A DNA stretch of 64,000 nt from Salmonirosea aquatica (GCF_009296315.1 NZ_WHLY01000002.1:4810501-4874500), one strand, 5' to 3'. Shown: positions 27,206 to 36,706, counted from the stretch's first letter. Notes: generated by a model not told the origin, from the letters alone. Numbers and translations: made by a program.

Positions 27206-27414
27206 GCTTTATTCATACAAGAAGCCTTTGGACATCTGACAGACTCTCTTTTCGATTTATCAACTAGTGCTATTCATGAAAGACTGCCTGATTAATTATT
27301 TTCATGCTGCTTGGGGCCCATTCATTCCATTTTCACACAGGCTATCCGCTGAATCACCACCGGCGAACGTAAAAAATAAATCAATGATGAAACGGTCGGG
27401 TTGAGCGTAGTCCA

Positions 27415-27696
27415 ATGGAATTTCCGCAAAACGCCCGACTGCTGGAACATTGGCCAGGTACTGGAGGAACACCTGAATATATGACAACTCGTAACGCTCG
27501 AAAACATTTGAAATGCGATAAAATCATCAAAGGAATTGAAGCCAATGAAGGCGATTTTCGGGCGTTCATTCGGCTGGGCAAGGATGGTTGGCATCGTAAC
27601 CTGGCGCAGATGTACATCATTCAATATGGTCACGTCGATCGGCATTTACGGCAGATTCGCAAGATCAAGGCCGATGCGAAGTTTCCGAAGAAATAA
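27415..27696 (+). CDS. Short ORF, possible gene remnant sharing a C-terminal motif with 29088-29396
   Basis: This is a 93-residue reading frame of unknown family. Its last ~30 residues (AQMYIIQYGHVDRHLRQIRK, then IKADAKFPKK) match AQMYSIQYGGADQPLRKVRK plus ILADAKFPRR in the ORF at 29215-29315, at protein level and partly at DNA level. The rest differs. The two copies flank the DUF418 gene. It could be a small genuine gene or the 3' end of a degraded one; I cannot decide. Confidence 0.4.
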   Translation: MEFPQNARLLEHWPGTGGTPEYMTTRNARKHLKCDKIIKGIEANEGDFRAFIRLGKDGWHRNLAQMYIIQYGHVDRHLRQIRKIKADAKFPKK

Positions 27697-27734
27697 GGGA
27701 TGCCATTACAATCGTCTTGTGAAACTATCAACTG

Positions 27735-29021
27735 ATGAATACCCTAACTCCCAACACCAGCCAGCGCTATCAATCCATCGACCTGCTCCGCGGCGTGGCC
27801 GTGTTAGGTATTCTGGTTATGAACATCCCGAGCTTTGCCTATCCCGAAACCTTTATTATGCATGTTACTGATTTCACAGGGATTAATTACTGGTCATGGG
27901 CTGCAGCGATGGTTTGGTTTGAAGGTACCATGCGCGGTCTGTTCTCCATGCTGTTTGGCGCCAGCTGTTTACTCATCCTGTCGAAATCGGATGACCTCCG
28001 TTCTGCTGATGTTTATTTCCGTCGGCTGTTATGGTTGTTTCTATTCGGGCTATTCGATGCGTATATCCTGCTTTGGGACGGCGATATTTTGTACGGCTAC
28101 GCCATTGCCGGCTTCTTTCTGGTCCCGTTTCGGGCCCTTAAACCAGCCCACCTGATCGCCATGGGCCTAGCTCTATCATTGGGTATCATGTGGATGATTG
28201 CCTATCCATCAATAACCGAAAAACGGCCTGCTTACAATGAATACAAAGCAGCGATGGCCGATTCTACCCAGAAGCATAAAAAACTTACTGTAAAACAAAG
28301 GGAGGCCATCACAAAATACGAAGAAAGTCTTTCCTGGATGAAGAAGGATACGGCGGTCATCAACAGTCAGATCAAACCGATGCTGGGAAGCTATAAGGAG
28401 GTGTTCAAAGTAAAATGGAAAGCGGGTGAGACATTCCAAAGCTGGAAACTCTACGATCCGGTATTTTGGGACGAAATCCTAATGATGTTCCTGGGCATGG
28501 CCTTATTCAAACTGGGTATCTTCACCAACGATCGCCCCACAAACACCTACCTCTGGATGACGGTATTGGGCTACGCGATTGGGGTGGTTGGCAAGCTTTG
28601 GTGGGTAAGTACGTTTGCGTTTACGGCAGCGGAAGTCGCCCATAACTATGAAACCTACCCAGTGCCTGCCTACACTTTACACGAATGGCTGCGCATTGCC
28701 GAAACGGTTGGTCATATCGGGCTGCTGCTGATGTACCGTTCGGGCTGGTTCAATTGGCTCGTCGGGCTCCTGGCTAAAACGGGCCGGATGGCGCTTTCCA
28801 ACTACCTCTTGCAAAGCATCCTGTGCGGGCTGTTTTTCTACGGCTTTGGCTTTGGGATGTTTGCCAGGCTGCAGATCTACGAAACCTACCTTTTTGTCGG
28901 AGCCGTATGGGCGGTGTGTATTCTTTTCAGCGTAATCTGGTTGCGATTCTTTCGGTTTGGCCCGTTTGAGTGGCTCTGGCGTAGCCTGACCTACTGGCAA
29001 CGGCAGCCCATGCGCAAGTAG
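27735..29021 (+). CDS. DUF418 family integral membrane protein
   Basis: The 428-residue protein opens with YQSIDLLRGVAVLGILVMNI, the standard DUF418/acyltransferase-3-like first helix. At least eight hydrophobic segments follow, with a long Lys/Glu-rich soluble loop at about 165-240. The C-terminal DUF418 domain has WLVGLLAKTGRMALSNYLLQSI and FFRFGPFEWLWRSLTYWQ. These proteins (YeiB type) are inner-membrane proteins of unknown, possibly acyl- or transport-related function. The start MNTLTPNTSQR fits. Confidence 0.92.
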   Translation: MNTLTPNTSQRYQSIDLLRGVAVLGILVMNIPSFAYPETFIMHVTDFTGINYWSWAAAMVWFEGTMRGLFSMLFGASCLLILSKSDDLRSADVYFRRLLWLFLFGLFDAYILLWDGDILYGYAIAGFFLVPFRALKPAHLIAMGLALSLGIMWMIAYPSITEKRPAYNEYKAAMADSTQKHKKLTVKQREAITKYEESLSWMKKDTAVINSQIKPMLGSYKEVFKVKWKAGETFQSWKLYDPVFWDEILMMFLGMALFKLGIFTNDRPTNTYLWMTVLGYAIGVVGKLWWVSTFAFTAAEVAHNYETYPVPAYTLHEWLRIAETVGHIGLLLMYRSGWFNWLVGLLAKTGRMALSNYLLQSILCGLFFYGFGFGMFARLQIYETYLFVGAVWAVCILFSVIWLRFFRFGPFEWLWRSLTYWQRQPMRK

Positions 29022-29087
29022 CAGACTCTGCTTTTATGCGTTTTCTGCCAATGGTACCCACGCTAGCCAATAGACTATTTCTATTCT

Positions 29088-29396
29088 ATGAGTACTCTCT
29101 TTGCTTTCCCCTTCCTGGTTGCTCAGGAGCTGGTTCTCCCAGTCCGCAGAAAACTAAAATATAGATCCAAAGCGGAAGCTTATTCTACGCCTGATTCCGA
29201 TGCCAGGTACCGTGATCGGGCGCAGATGTACAGTATTCAATACGGCGGTGCGGATCAGCCATTACGAAAGGTTCGAAAGATCCTGGCTGACGCAAAATTT
29301 CCAAGGAGGTTCAGCTACAGACTCTTTTTGTTAATTGACAAAATGGCGCTTATGAAAATTGGATCGGCAATTATGTCAGTTCTTTGGATTGTGTAG
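29088..29396 (+). CDS. Short ORF, possible gene remnant sharing a motif with 27415-27696
   Basis: This is a 102-residue frame of doubtful coding status. Only the middle (RAQMYSIQYGGADQPLRKVR, about residues 43-75) resembles anything else in the window, namely the tail of the ORF ending at 27696. The C-terminus (LFLLIDKMALMKIGSAIMSV) looks like translated non-coding DNA. It is best read as a diverged duplicate fragment. Confidence 0.3.
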   Translation: MSTLFAFPFLVAQELVLPVRRKLKYRSKAEAYSTPDSDARYRDRAQMYSIQYGGADQPLRKVRKILADAKFPRRFSYRLFLLIDKMALMKIGSAIMSVLWIV

Positions 29397-29563
29397 TTTA
29401 TTTGCATGTATCTGTCTAGGAAATGTATACAAGACTAATTAATAGGTTGTTACAGAGGGGGAAGCGTTATAAAAGTACGATCCACGGACAGGTACCTTAC
29501 AATCGCTCATTAAACTGGAACGCGGTTTTTATGTCTATTGACTGTACGCTTAACAACACAGTC

Positions 29564-29968
29564 ATGAAAACTAAACTGAACATACCCCAGGAAATGTTGA
29601 TGAGCATCGACTTCATGAACACCGCCAACGGTGGCATGAGTCAGCCCATCATGAACATTGAGAATAAGGAAAATGGTTACGAAGTACTGGTAAAGGCTCC
29701 CGGCATCGAACCGGAAGATTTGCAGGTAGAAATTTTAAAAGACAAATTGATGATCTACCATTTGTTGCCTATTTTTGGTAAGATGGAAGGCGAAACCAGC
29801 GAAATGCGCTCGATCCGCTTTATTAGCAAAATGCAGATTCCCGCCGATGTGGATGTGGAAAATATCTCGGCTCACTACGACGACGACAAGCGCTACCTGA
29901 AATTGGAATTGCCTGTCGATCAGTCCCAGCAGGATTTTCACCGCAAGGTACAGATCGAGCGCTGGTAA
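29564..29968 (+). CDS. Hsp20/alpha-crystallin family small heat shock protein
   Basis: I start at ATG 29564 (MKTKLNIPQEMLMSID), giving 134 residues; the frame stays open upstream to 29423 but that part is not family-like. The alpha-crystallin domain runs from PIMNIENKENGYEVLVKAPG to YLKLELPVDQ. ADVDVENISAHYDDDKRYLKLELP corresponds to the conserved A-x-x-x-x-G-V-L strand, with YLKLELP in place of GVL. The usual C-terminal I-x-I appears as VQIERW. It is an ATP-independent holdase. A terminator follows at 30002. Confidence 0.85.
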   Translation: MKTKLNIPQEMLMSIDFMNTANGGMSQPIMNIENKENGYEVLVKAPGIEPEDLQVEILKDKLMIYHLLPIFGKMEGETSEMRSIRFISKMQIPADVDVENISAHYDDDKRYLKLELPVDQSQQDFHRKVQIERW

Positions 29969-30001
29969 TATAGATCTTAAAAATTGCTTATTCTATTGCT
30001 T

Positions 30002-30030
30002 AATCCCCCGGTTCTTTGAGCCGGGGGATT
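30002..30030. terminator. Bidirectional terminator
   Basis: A 10-bp GC-rich stem (AATCCCCCGG and complement), extended by partial pairing of the 9-base loop, is followed by TTTTCT. It lies between the convergent hsp20 and menA genes. Confidence 0.85.
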
Positions 30031-30056
30031 TTCTATGGACAATAGGAAGAGGTTTG

Positions 30057-30956
30057 CTACACTACCAGGCCTACTCCAAACAACACCACAAAGAGTAATG
30101 TGGACAGAGCCATTTGTTTCAGGTAAGGATCCAATTCCGATGCTTTTCGCAACCGACTGATGGCTAAACCATTGCGTACGAAAAGAGGGAAGCTCAATAA
30201 AAAGAAAAGTTGAGTGTAGTGTGTAAAGTGCGTAGCCGTATAGAGAAGTACGCAGCTCATGCCCGCCAGCAGAATAAGCCAGTGATAAATCACGGCCCTA
30301 TCACGACCCAGTCGTACGGGAATAGAGTTTTTACCCGTAGCCCGGTCCGACTCGATATCACGAATGTTGTTGATATTCAGTACGGCTACCGCAAAAAGGC
30401 CGCAACTGGTGGCGGGCAGCAGCAAATCCCAGTTCCAGATGAGCGTATGCAGGTAGTAGGTACCCAGTACCCCGACCCAACCGAAGAAAATGAGTACCGA
30501 TACATCGCCAAGGCCCACATAGCCATAGGGTCGCTTGCCCGCCGTATAGGTGATCGCCGCTGCAATACAGGCCAGTCCAATGCCCAGAAATATCCAGAAA
30601 ACGCGGGCCGGGGCATTATGCAACGCCACATAAAGCAATCCAATTCCCGACACCAGCGAGAGCACTGAAAACCAAATAATGGCGTTTCTCATGGCCGAGG
30701 CCGTAATCTGACCGGCGTGAACCGCCCGGCGTGGGCCCTCGCGCAAATCACTGTCCTTGCCGCTGACCGCATCGCCGTAGTCGTTGGCGAAGTTGGATAG
30801 TACCTGTAGAAAAATGGTCGTCAGTACACTCAATACCGCAATCCAACCGTCGAAGGCTCCGTCGGCATAGGCCAGAAAACAGCCCATCAGAATGCAGGAA
30901 AGCGCCAAAGGTAAAGTGCGCGGGCGGGCCGCTTCGATCCAGGGGTTCATTTTCAA
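30057..30956 (-). CDS. menA: 1,4-dihydroxy-2-naphthoate polyprenyltransferase
   Basis: MenA prenylates DHNA in menaquinone synthesis at the inner membrane. The 299-residue protein has about eight to nine membrane helices. The first Asp-rich motif is NFANDYGDAVSGKDSD (about 60-75) and the second NNIRDIESDRATGKNSIPVRLG (about 196-217), both diagnostic of UbiA-type enzymes. IEAARPRTLPLALSCI at the N-terminus is typical of MenA. It lies 4 bases after the glutathione peroxidase gene on the same strand, so the two are coupled. Confidence 0.94.
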   Translation of the reverse strand: MKMNPWIEAARPRTLPLALSCILMGCFLAYADGAFDGWIAVLSVLTTIFLQVLSNFANDYGDAVSGKDSDLREGPRRAVHAGQITASAMRNAIIWFSVLSLVSGIGLLYVALHNAPARVFWIFLGIGLACIAAAITYTAGKRPYGYVGLGDVSVLIFFGWVGVLGTYYLHTLIWNWDLLLPATSCGLFAVAVLNINNIRDIESDRATGKNSIPVRLGRDRAVIYHWLILLAGMSCVLLYTATHFTHYTQLFFLLSFPLFVRNGLAISRLRKASELDPYLKQMALSTLLFVVLFGVGLVV

Positions 30957-30960
30957 CGAA

Positions 30961-31545
30961 TCAAAGTCCTACGGCCTGCTTGAATTCAGCGTCGGTGGGT
31001 TTTACGGCCGAGGCGAAGAAATGCGTGAGCTCGCCTTTCTCATTGACTACGTATTTGCAGAAATTCCAGGTAGGTGCTTTGTCATTCCAACCGTTGAGTT
31101 CCTTAGTAGACAGCCATTGGTAGAGCGGATGCTGCGATTTACCTACTACGTCGATTTTGTCGAACATCTGGAACGTAACGCCGTAGTTTTTCTGGCAGAA
31201 CGTGGCAATTTCTTCCTCCGTGCCGGGTTCCTGTCCGCCGAAGTTGTTGGCAGGGAATCCCAGTACCACGATTTTATCACCATATTGCTCATGAAACTTC
31301 TGCCAGTCAGCATACTGCGGCGTGAAGCCACACTTGGAAGCTACATTGAGCAACACGACTTTCTTGCCTTTGTATTGGCTCAAATCAATCGTTTCATCGC
31401 CGATCAGGGCTTTCATTTTAAAATCATACAAACTCTTCTGGGCGGCAATCTCTTCGTTGGGGCGCATGGCGGTTTCTTTTTTATTGACGAAAAATCCTGA
31501 TAGCAGGCTGGCGAACATGAGTACTGTTATTTTGATGAAGCTCAT
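30961..31545 (-). CDS. Glutathione peroxidase family protein
   Basis: The product has 194 residues with an N-terminal hydrophobic segment (ITVLMFASLLSGFFV) suggesting export or membrane anchoring. The peroxidatic Cys is C72 in NVASKCGFTPQY, followed by LGFPANNFGGQEPG (Gln) and WNFCKYVV (Trp and Asn of the tetrad). Cys replaces selenocysteine. Such bacterial enzymes usually use thioredoxin. It is the first gene of a two-gene unit with menA. Confidence 0.93.
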   Translation of the reverse strand: MSFIKITVLMFASLLSGFFVNKKETAMRPNEEIAAQKSLYDFKMKALIGDETIDLSQYKGKKVVLLNVASKCGFTPQYADWQKFHEQYGDKIVVLGFPANNFGGQEPGTEEEIATFCQKNYGVTFQMFDKIDVVGKSQHPLYQWLSTKELNGWNDKAPTWNFCKYVVNEKGELTHFFASAVKPTDAEFKQAVGL

Positions 31546-31606
31546 ACAATGCGTGGTTAGGGGTAGGTGAAAGAAAAAGAAAATGGAGGGCGAGCTTCTA
31601 AGGTAC

Positions 31607-33391
31607 CTACATACGCTCCGGCACCTCGATACCTAGTAAACCCATCGCGTGGCGGATTGTTCGGGCTACGGCGTCTGACAGCGCTACGCGCATTTGTACG
31701 GCCTGTGGGTCGGGATCGGAAAAAATGGAGAGTTCGGCGTAAAACTGGTTGTAAATTTTGGCCAGCTCGAAGGCGTACAGCGAAATGAGCGCGGGTGAAA
31801 AGTCCTGTCCCGCTGCCTGCACCCGCATCGGGTACTGCGAGAGGTGGAAAATAACGTCCTGCTCCGCGGAGTGCAGCGCGTAGTTTGTCAAAGGCACCTG
31901 CGCCTGGATTCCGTTCTCAGCGGCTTTGCGCAGAATGGAACGTACCCGGGCGTAGGTGTACTGCACAAAAGGACCAGTATGGCCCTGAAAATCAATAGAT
32001 TCTTCGGGATTGAAAAGCATTCGTTTTTTAGGATCCACTTTAAGCAGGAAGTACTTCAAAGCTCCCAAGGCCAGCAAATGGTAGAGGTTCTGCGCCTCTT
32101 CACTGGCAAAATCCTCGATCTTACCCAACTCACGGGTACGGTTCTCGGCGGTCTGCACCATCTCATCCAGCAGGTCGTCGGCATCTACCACGGTACCCTC
32201 GCGCGTCTTCATTTTGCCCGTAGGTAGATCCACCATGCCGTAGCTGAGGTGAAAGCACTCTTCTGCGTAGGGGCGGCCCAGCCGTTTCAGGATCGCAAAA
32301 AGCACGTTGAAATGGTAGTCCTGCTCGTTGCCAACCACCCAAAGGTAGCGATCGTTGTGAAAATCCTGGTACTTCAATTCGGTGGTACCCAGGTCTTGCG
32401 TGATGTACACCGAGGTACCATTACCGCGCAGCACCAGTTTTTGGTCCAGGCCTTCGTCGGTCAGGTCGATCCAGACCGAATTGTCGTCTTTTTTATAGAA
32501 AACACCCTTTTCCAAACCTTCCTCAATGATGTCTTTGCCCAGCAGGTAGGTATCCGATTCGTAGTAGGTTTTGTCGAAGGCAATACCCATCCTATCATAG
32601 GTTTTCTGGGTGCCAATATACACCCAGCCATTCATCTTACGCCACAAGGCCACTGTTTCGGGATCATTATCTTCCCATTTGATTAGCAAAGCTTGTGCTT
32701 CCTGAATCCAGGGAGCTTGCTTTTCAGCTTCTTCCTCAGAAAGACCTTCAGCCCTAAGCTGTTCAATTTGCTTTTTGTATTCCTTTCCAAATTCCACGTA
32801 ATATTTGCCAACCAGATGGTCACCCTTTAATCCCGACGATTCGGGCGTTTCGCCGTGGCCGAGTTTCTGGTAGGCGAGCATGGATTTGCAAATGTGGATG
32901 CCCCGGTCGTTCACCAGGCAGGTTTTGACAACCTCGTAGCCGTTGGCCGTCAGGATGCGCGACACCGAATCGCCCAGGCAGTTGTTGCGCAGGTGCCCCA
33001 GGTGCAGGGGTTTGTTGGTATTGGGCGAAGAAAACTCTACCATCACCGACTGTCCATTAGCCGGAAGATTTCCGTAATCCGCGTCGTTGTGGATGTCCCG
33101 CAGTACCCCCAGCCAGGCTTCGGCTTTGATGCTCAAATTCAAAAAGCCCTGCACTACGTTGAAACCGCTCACCACCGGCGAGTGTTGGGCCAGGTAGGTA
33201 CCGATGGTCTGCCCGATTTCGGCGGGCGCCCGCCGCAGGGCTTTCGTCAGCGAGAAAGTCACGAAGGTGTAGGTACCCTCGAAATCTTTTTTGGTGGGTT
33301 GCAGCACAAAATCGTCGACAGTGGTCTGATAACAATCCTGAATGGCAGTTTCTATATCCTTTTTAAGCGCGGCTTCGATGATCAATGACAT
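31607..33391 (-). CDS. argS: Arginyl-tRNA synthetase
   Basis: This class I synthetase has 594 residues, standard for the short bacterial type. The N-terminal Add-1 domain precedes SSPNTNKPLHLGHLRNN, where HLGH is the HIGH motif. The KMSKS region is replaced by GKMKTREGTVVDADDLLDEM, which is normal for ArgS. The DALR anticodon-binding domain ends with VARTIRHAMGLLGIEVPERM. It appears to be monocistronic. Confidence 0.97.
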   Translation of the reverse strand: MSLIIEAALKKDIETAIQDCYQTTVDDFVLQPTKKDFEGTYTFVTFSLTKALRRAPAEIGQTIGTYLAQHSPVVSGFNVVQGFLNLSIKAEAWLGVLRDIHNDADYGNLPANGQSVMVEFSSPNTNKPLHLGHLRNNCLGDSVSRILTANGYEVVKTCLVNDRGIHICKSMLAYQKLGHGETPESSGLKGDHLVGKYYVEFGKEYKKQIEQLRAEGLSEEEAEKQAPWIQEAQALLIKWEDNDPETVALWRKMNGWVYIGTQKTYDRMGIAFDKTYYESDTYLLGKDIIEEGLEKGVFYKKDDNSVWIDLTDEGLDQKLVLRGNGTSVYITQDLGTTELKYQDFHNDRYLWVVGNEQDYHFNVLFAILKRLGRPYAEECFHLSYGMVDLPTGKMKTREGTVVDADDLLDEMVQTAENRTRELGKIEDFASEEAQNLYHLLALGALKYFLLKVDPKKRMLFNPEESIDFQGHTGPFVQYTYARVRSILRKAAENGIQAQVPLTNYALHSAEQDVIFHLSQYPMRVQAAGQDFSPALISLYAFELAKIYNQFYAELSIFSDPDPQAVQMRVALSDAVARTIRHAMGLLGIEVPERM

Positions 33392-33567
33392 ACGGGTAGG
33401 CGGGTCGTTTTTTGAACAGGTGCAAAATTAGGGCAAAATTCCGACCCCGCCGTAGTCTACAACAACCTTATTCGTAGTTTAGCGTTTTACAGTCGGAAGA
33501 AATGTACTATCTTTCGGTACCTATAATAGGAAGAGCAAGCCGTCGTTTTTTTGTATAAAGCACCCTG

Positions 33568-35148
33568 ATGCGAGCGCACTTTTACACAATTCAATCTGGA
33601 TTTCTTTTAGCTGCCTACCTGCTTCTGAGCATGCTTCCGCTTAGCGCCTGGGCTCAGCTTGAGCAGACCACGCGCATCGAAATACCGACTCACGATCTCA
33701 CCAATGAGCAGTTCGATATGTTTTCGCTGGGCGATCGGGGCGCGCTGATGGTGATCCGCCGGAGCGAGTACCTAGGCAACCGGAACGAAAAATGGATTTT
33801 TACAAAATACGACACGGAGTTGAAAGTGGTATGGACGGAAGAATACAGCATGGATTTCCGCTACATTCCGGTCATGTCGTACCAGAACGCCAACTACGCC
33901 TACTGGCTTTTTGCGGAGCCCGACACCGACCATTTCCTGTTTTTACAGCTTGACCTCGAACAGGGCCACATCGATACCCACCGAGGTACCCTGCTGGCTA
34001 ATGTCAATGTCAATCAGTTCAAGGTCATCGGCAGCAAGGCACTGGTGGCGGGCTACTACCGAAGCCGCCCGGTGGTGATCGTCCATTCCTTCTTCGATCA
34101 TACTACAAGAGTACTGCCGGGGCTGTTTGAGCGAAATATGGAGATTAACAATGTAGATGTAAACGAGGTGGATGGCTTGATTAATGTCATTACCTACGCC
34201 GTAAAGAAGCGGGAATGCGTATTTGCCATCAAAACCTATAACTACGAAGGTAAACTCCTCAAAACAACCACCCTCAAAGACCCAGACAATAGCCTGATTT
34301 CCGGGCAGATCGTCCCCCTGAATCCCGAAGATTCCTATCTGATCGGGAATTATTCCGTAGGTTGTACCCCTTTTTCCCAAGGACTCTACGTGACGCACAT
34401 TGAGGATAACGTACCCGAGGAACCCAATTTCATTGAGTTTTCGGAGTTGCAGAATTTCTTCAACTTCATGAAACCCAAGCGCCGACAGCGGGTACTCGAC
34501 CGCATTGGCAAAAGGAAATCGATGGGCAAAGAGAACAAGTTCAGGTACCGGCTGCTGGTGCATAACCTGATTCAGATGGAGGACGAAATCGTGCTGGTAG
34601 CCGAAGTGTACTACCCCAATTACAAAACCAACAGCCCGGCCATGTTCAATGGCCTGAGCCGCCAGTATATGCGCTCGATGGATGGCTTCCGCTACACCCA
34701 CGCCATCGTCTGTGGATTCGACCGCGATGGCAATTTTCTGTGGGATAACTGCATTACCATCAAAGACCTGACCAGCTTCGAGTTGCAGGAAATGGTGCAA
34801 CTAACGCCCATTGACGATTATTTCCTGCTGGCCTACCCGCAGGACGGAAATATCCATACCGAGGTAATCCGTAGGGAAAAAGTGGTGGTGGAAAATGAAA
34901 AATATGAGATCGAAGCCAAGTCGGAGAGCGAGAAAGTGATGTACAATGAGAATGCTACCCTGACGGCCTGGTACGACAAGTATTTTCTGGCCTATGGTAT
35001 TCAGCGGGTCAGCACCAGTAAAAATGCGCCGGTTGGGGCCCCGCAGCGGGAGGTTTTTTACGTCAATAAATTCACCTACAACACCGAAGATATCGGTAAG
35101 CCGAAACCCCAGGCATCTACCCGAAAAGCTTCCGGATCAAAACGATGA
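33568..35148 (+). CDS. Secreted protein of unknown function, probable beta-propeller
   Basis: The product has 526 residues with a clear Sec signal (LLAAYLLLSMLPLSAWAQ). The mature part is a long run of beta-rich blocks with aromatic and Asp-rich turns (EKWIFTKYDTELKVVWTEEY, HAIVCGFDRDGNFLWDNCIT), a pattern like propeller blades. No catalytic motif is recognised. The C-terminus is basic (KPQASTRKASGSKR). Its last 32 bases overlap the convergent DUF2905 gene. A TATCTTTC at 33509-33516 is a near -7 box. Confidence 0.7.
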   Translation: MRAHFYTIQSGFLLAAYLLLSMLPLSAWAQLEQTTRIEIPTHDLTNEQFDMFSLGDRGALMVIRRSEYLGNRNEKWIFTKYDTELKVVWTEEYSMDFRYIPVMSYQNANYAYWLFAEPDTDHFLFLQLDLEQGHIDTHRGTLLANVNVNQFKVIGSKALVAGYYRSRPVVIVHSFFDHTTRVLPGLFERNMEINNVDVNEVDGLINVITYAVKKRECVFAIKTYNYEGKLLKTTTLKDPDNSLISGQIVPLNPEDSYLIGNYSVGCTPFSQGLYVTHIEDNVPEEPNFIEFSELQNFFNFMKPKRRQRVLDRIGKRKSMGKENKFRYRLLVHNLIQMEDEIVLVAEVYYPNYKTNSPAMFNGLSRQYMRSMDGFRYTHAIVCGFDRDGNFLWDNCITIKDLTSFELQEMVQLTPIDDYFLLAYPQDGNIHTEVIRREKVVVENEKYEIEAKSESEKVMYNENATLTAWYDKYFLAYGIQRVSTSKNAPVGAPQREVFYVNKFTYNTEDIGKPKPQASTRKASGSKR

Positions 35149-35344
35149 TCACATTCAGCAGAATGCTGAACAGAATGAGCGTGGTAATGGGAAAGTAGAA
35201 GCGGAAATTCTCCCGCTCGATCCGAACATCACCCGGCAGGCGGCCAATCCAGTGCAGCTTATCGTGCAGAAAATAGACGATTATGCCAAGCAGCACTACG
35301 GCGAGACCAATCAGGATAAGGTACCTTCCCGTGGTAGGATTCAT
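35117..35344 (-). CDS. DUF2905 family small membrane protein
   Basis: This 75-residue protein has two membrane helices (LILIGLAVVLLGIIVYFL and LILFSILLNVIIVLI) joined by the family motif LHWIGRLPGDVRIERENFRFYFPI. DUF2905 proteins are widespread two-helix inner-membrane proteins of unknown role. Its 3' end overlaps the convergent secreted-protein gene by 32 bases. Confidence 0.9.
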   Translation of the reverse strand: MNPTTGRYLILIGLAVVLLGIIVYFLHDKLHWIGRLPGDVRIERENFRFYFPITTLILFSILLNVIIVLIRKLFG

Positions 35345-35440
35345 GGGTGTCTGTATGGATAGTAATTCCGTTAAACAATTGGCAGGGTAGGTACCCTTGA
35401 GTATCTTACATTGTGCCTTTGCCCTTTTATCCCAAAAACC

Positions 35441-35980
35441 TCAATCGACCAGCCAAATCCGATCGGCCTCAAATCCCTGTTCTTTCCACTCGACCTGCAC
35501 GCGCTGGCTGTCGAGCGTATTCACCTTCATGCCTACATAATCGGGTTCGATGGGTAGGTCACGGTTGTAGCGGCGGTCGATCAGCACCAGCAATTCCACC
35601 CGGTTGGGGCGTCCGAAGGCGGTCATGGCATTGAGGGCGGCCCGTACCATACGGCCCGTAGCTATCACATCATCGATCAGGATTACGTTTTTATTCTCCA
35701 CCAGAAAAGGTACCTGGGTCTTGTTGGGCTTGAGGGGCGAGTCGCGCCGCCGGAAGTCATCGCGGTAAAAGGTAGCGTCCAAATGCCCCAGGGGGATGCT
35801 GATGTCCGTGCGGACACGGAGTTCGGCCACAACGCGTTCAGCGAGGTGAATTCCGCGCGGCTGAAGACCCAGTACTGCTGACTGGGAAAAATCCTGGTGA
35901 TTTTCGATCAACTGCTGGCACAGGCGGCTGGTCATGATTTCCAGCAACGGACTGCTGAGGATAAGGCGTTTTTGGGACAT
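35441..35980 (-). CDS. pyrR: PyrR-type uracil phosphoribosyltransferase/regulator
   Basis: Started at ATG 35980 the protein has 179 residues, standard for PyrR; the longer frame to 36055 enters repeat DNA. The PRPP loop VILIDDVIATGR is at about 99-110, with VLGLQPRGIHLAERV upstream and VLIDRRYNRDLPIEPDYVG downstream as in PyrR. It makes UMP from uracil and PRPP and can bind pyr mRNA attenuators. No pyr operon or attenuator is visible in this window, so the regulatory role is unproven. Confidence 0.9.
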   Translation of the reverse strand: MSQKRLILSSPLLEIMTSRLCQQLIENHQDFSQSAVLGLQPRGIHLAERVVAELRVRTDISIPLGHLDATFYRDDFRRRDSPLKPNKTQVPFLVENKNVILIDDVIATGRMVRAALNAMTAFGRPNRVELLVLIDRRYNRDLPIEPDYVGMKVNTLDSQRVQVEWKEQGFEADRIWLVD

Positions 35981-35986
35981 TTTTTT

Positions 35987-36013
35987 AGTGGAGAGTTGAT
36001 AGTGGAGAGTTGA
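35987..36013. repeat. Tandem 13-mer upstream of pyrR
   Basis: AGTGGAGAGTTGA occurs twice (35987-35999 and 36001-36013) with one base between, directly 5' of the pyrR start codon. The word type (GTGGA, GTTGA) is shared with the inverted repeat at 63643-63709, so it seems to belong to a dispersed intergenic repeat family. Confidence 0.7.
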
Positions 36014-36145
36014 CTGGGACAGTTTACCGAGGTTGGATTCGGCATATCCTATCATTCATCCCTCATAATTCATGATTCCTATCTCTTATCTAAATAAGTT
36101 TGTGCCTAAAATTATAACCTTAGCCACGACTTTCCGAAACAATTT

Positions 36146-36706
36146 ATGAAATACCTCATCGCCGGGCTGGGCAACATTGGCCCCGAATACGCCTTCACCC
36201 GCCACAACGTGGGCTTCATGGCCCTGGACCGCCTGGCGGCCCAACACGATTTCCGTTTTTCGTTCGAGCGGTTGGCCTACACTGCCGAGTGGAAGCACAA
36301 AGGACGTCAGATCCACTTCATCAAACCTACCACCTACATGAACCTGAGTGGAAAAGCCGTACGCTACTACCTGGATACGTTAAAAATCCCGGTGGAAAAC
36401 CTGCTGGTCGTGGTGGATGAACTACAGTTGGACTTCGGTACCCTGCGCCTGAAGCCCAAAGGTTCGCACGGTGGACATAACGGCCTGCGCAATATTGAGG
36501 AAGTATTGGGTACTCCCAATTACGCCCGGCTCCGCTTCGGGATCGGTAATGATTTTCCGCGCGGCCGACAGGTGGAATACGTACTAAAGCCCTTTTCTGA
36601 CCGGGAAATGGACGAATTGCCCACCTTTCTGGACCGGGCCGATGATATGCTGCTCTCTTTTTGCACTTTGGGAATACAGCAAACCATGAATATTTTCAAC
36701 CAATGA
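36146..36706 (+). CDS. pth: Peptidyl-tRNA hydrolase
   Basis: This 186-residue enzyme frees tRNA from peptidyl-tRNA. Catalytic His20 is in TRHNVGF; other conserved parts are LIAGLGNIGPEY, FIKPTTYMNLSGKAV (Asn), VVVDELQLDFGTLRLK (Asp; the usual DDLDLPFG is DELQLDFG here) and KGSHGGHNGLRNIEEVLG. An AT-rich 240-base gap follows up to the next gene. Confidence 0.96.
   Translation: MKYLIAGLGNIGPEYAFTRHNVGFMALDRLAAQHDFRFSFERLAYTAEWKHKGRQIHFIKPTTYMNLSGKAVRYYLDTLKIPVENLLVVVDELQLDFGTLRLKPKGSHGGHNGLRNIEEVLGTPNYARLRFGIGNDFPRGRQVEYVLKPFSDREMDELPTFLDRADDMLLSFCTLGIQQTMNIFNQ

Noticed and set aside
30961-31545. Selenoprotein glutathione peroxidase with in-frame TGA
   Set aside because: The peroxidatic residue is encoded as Cys; no TGA or SECIS-like hairpin is needed.
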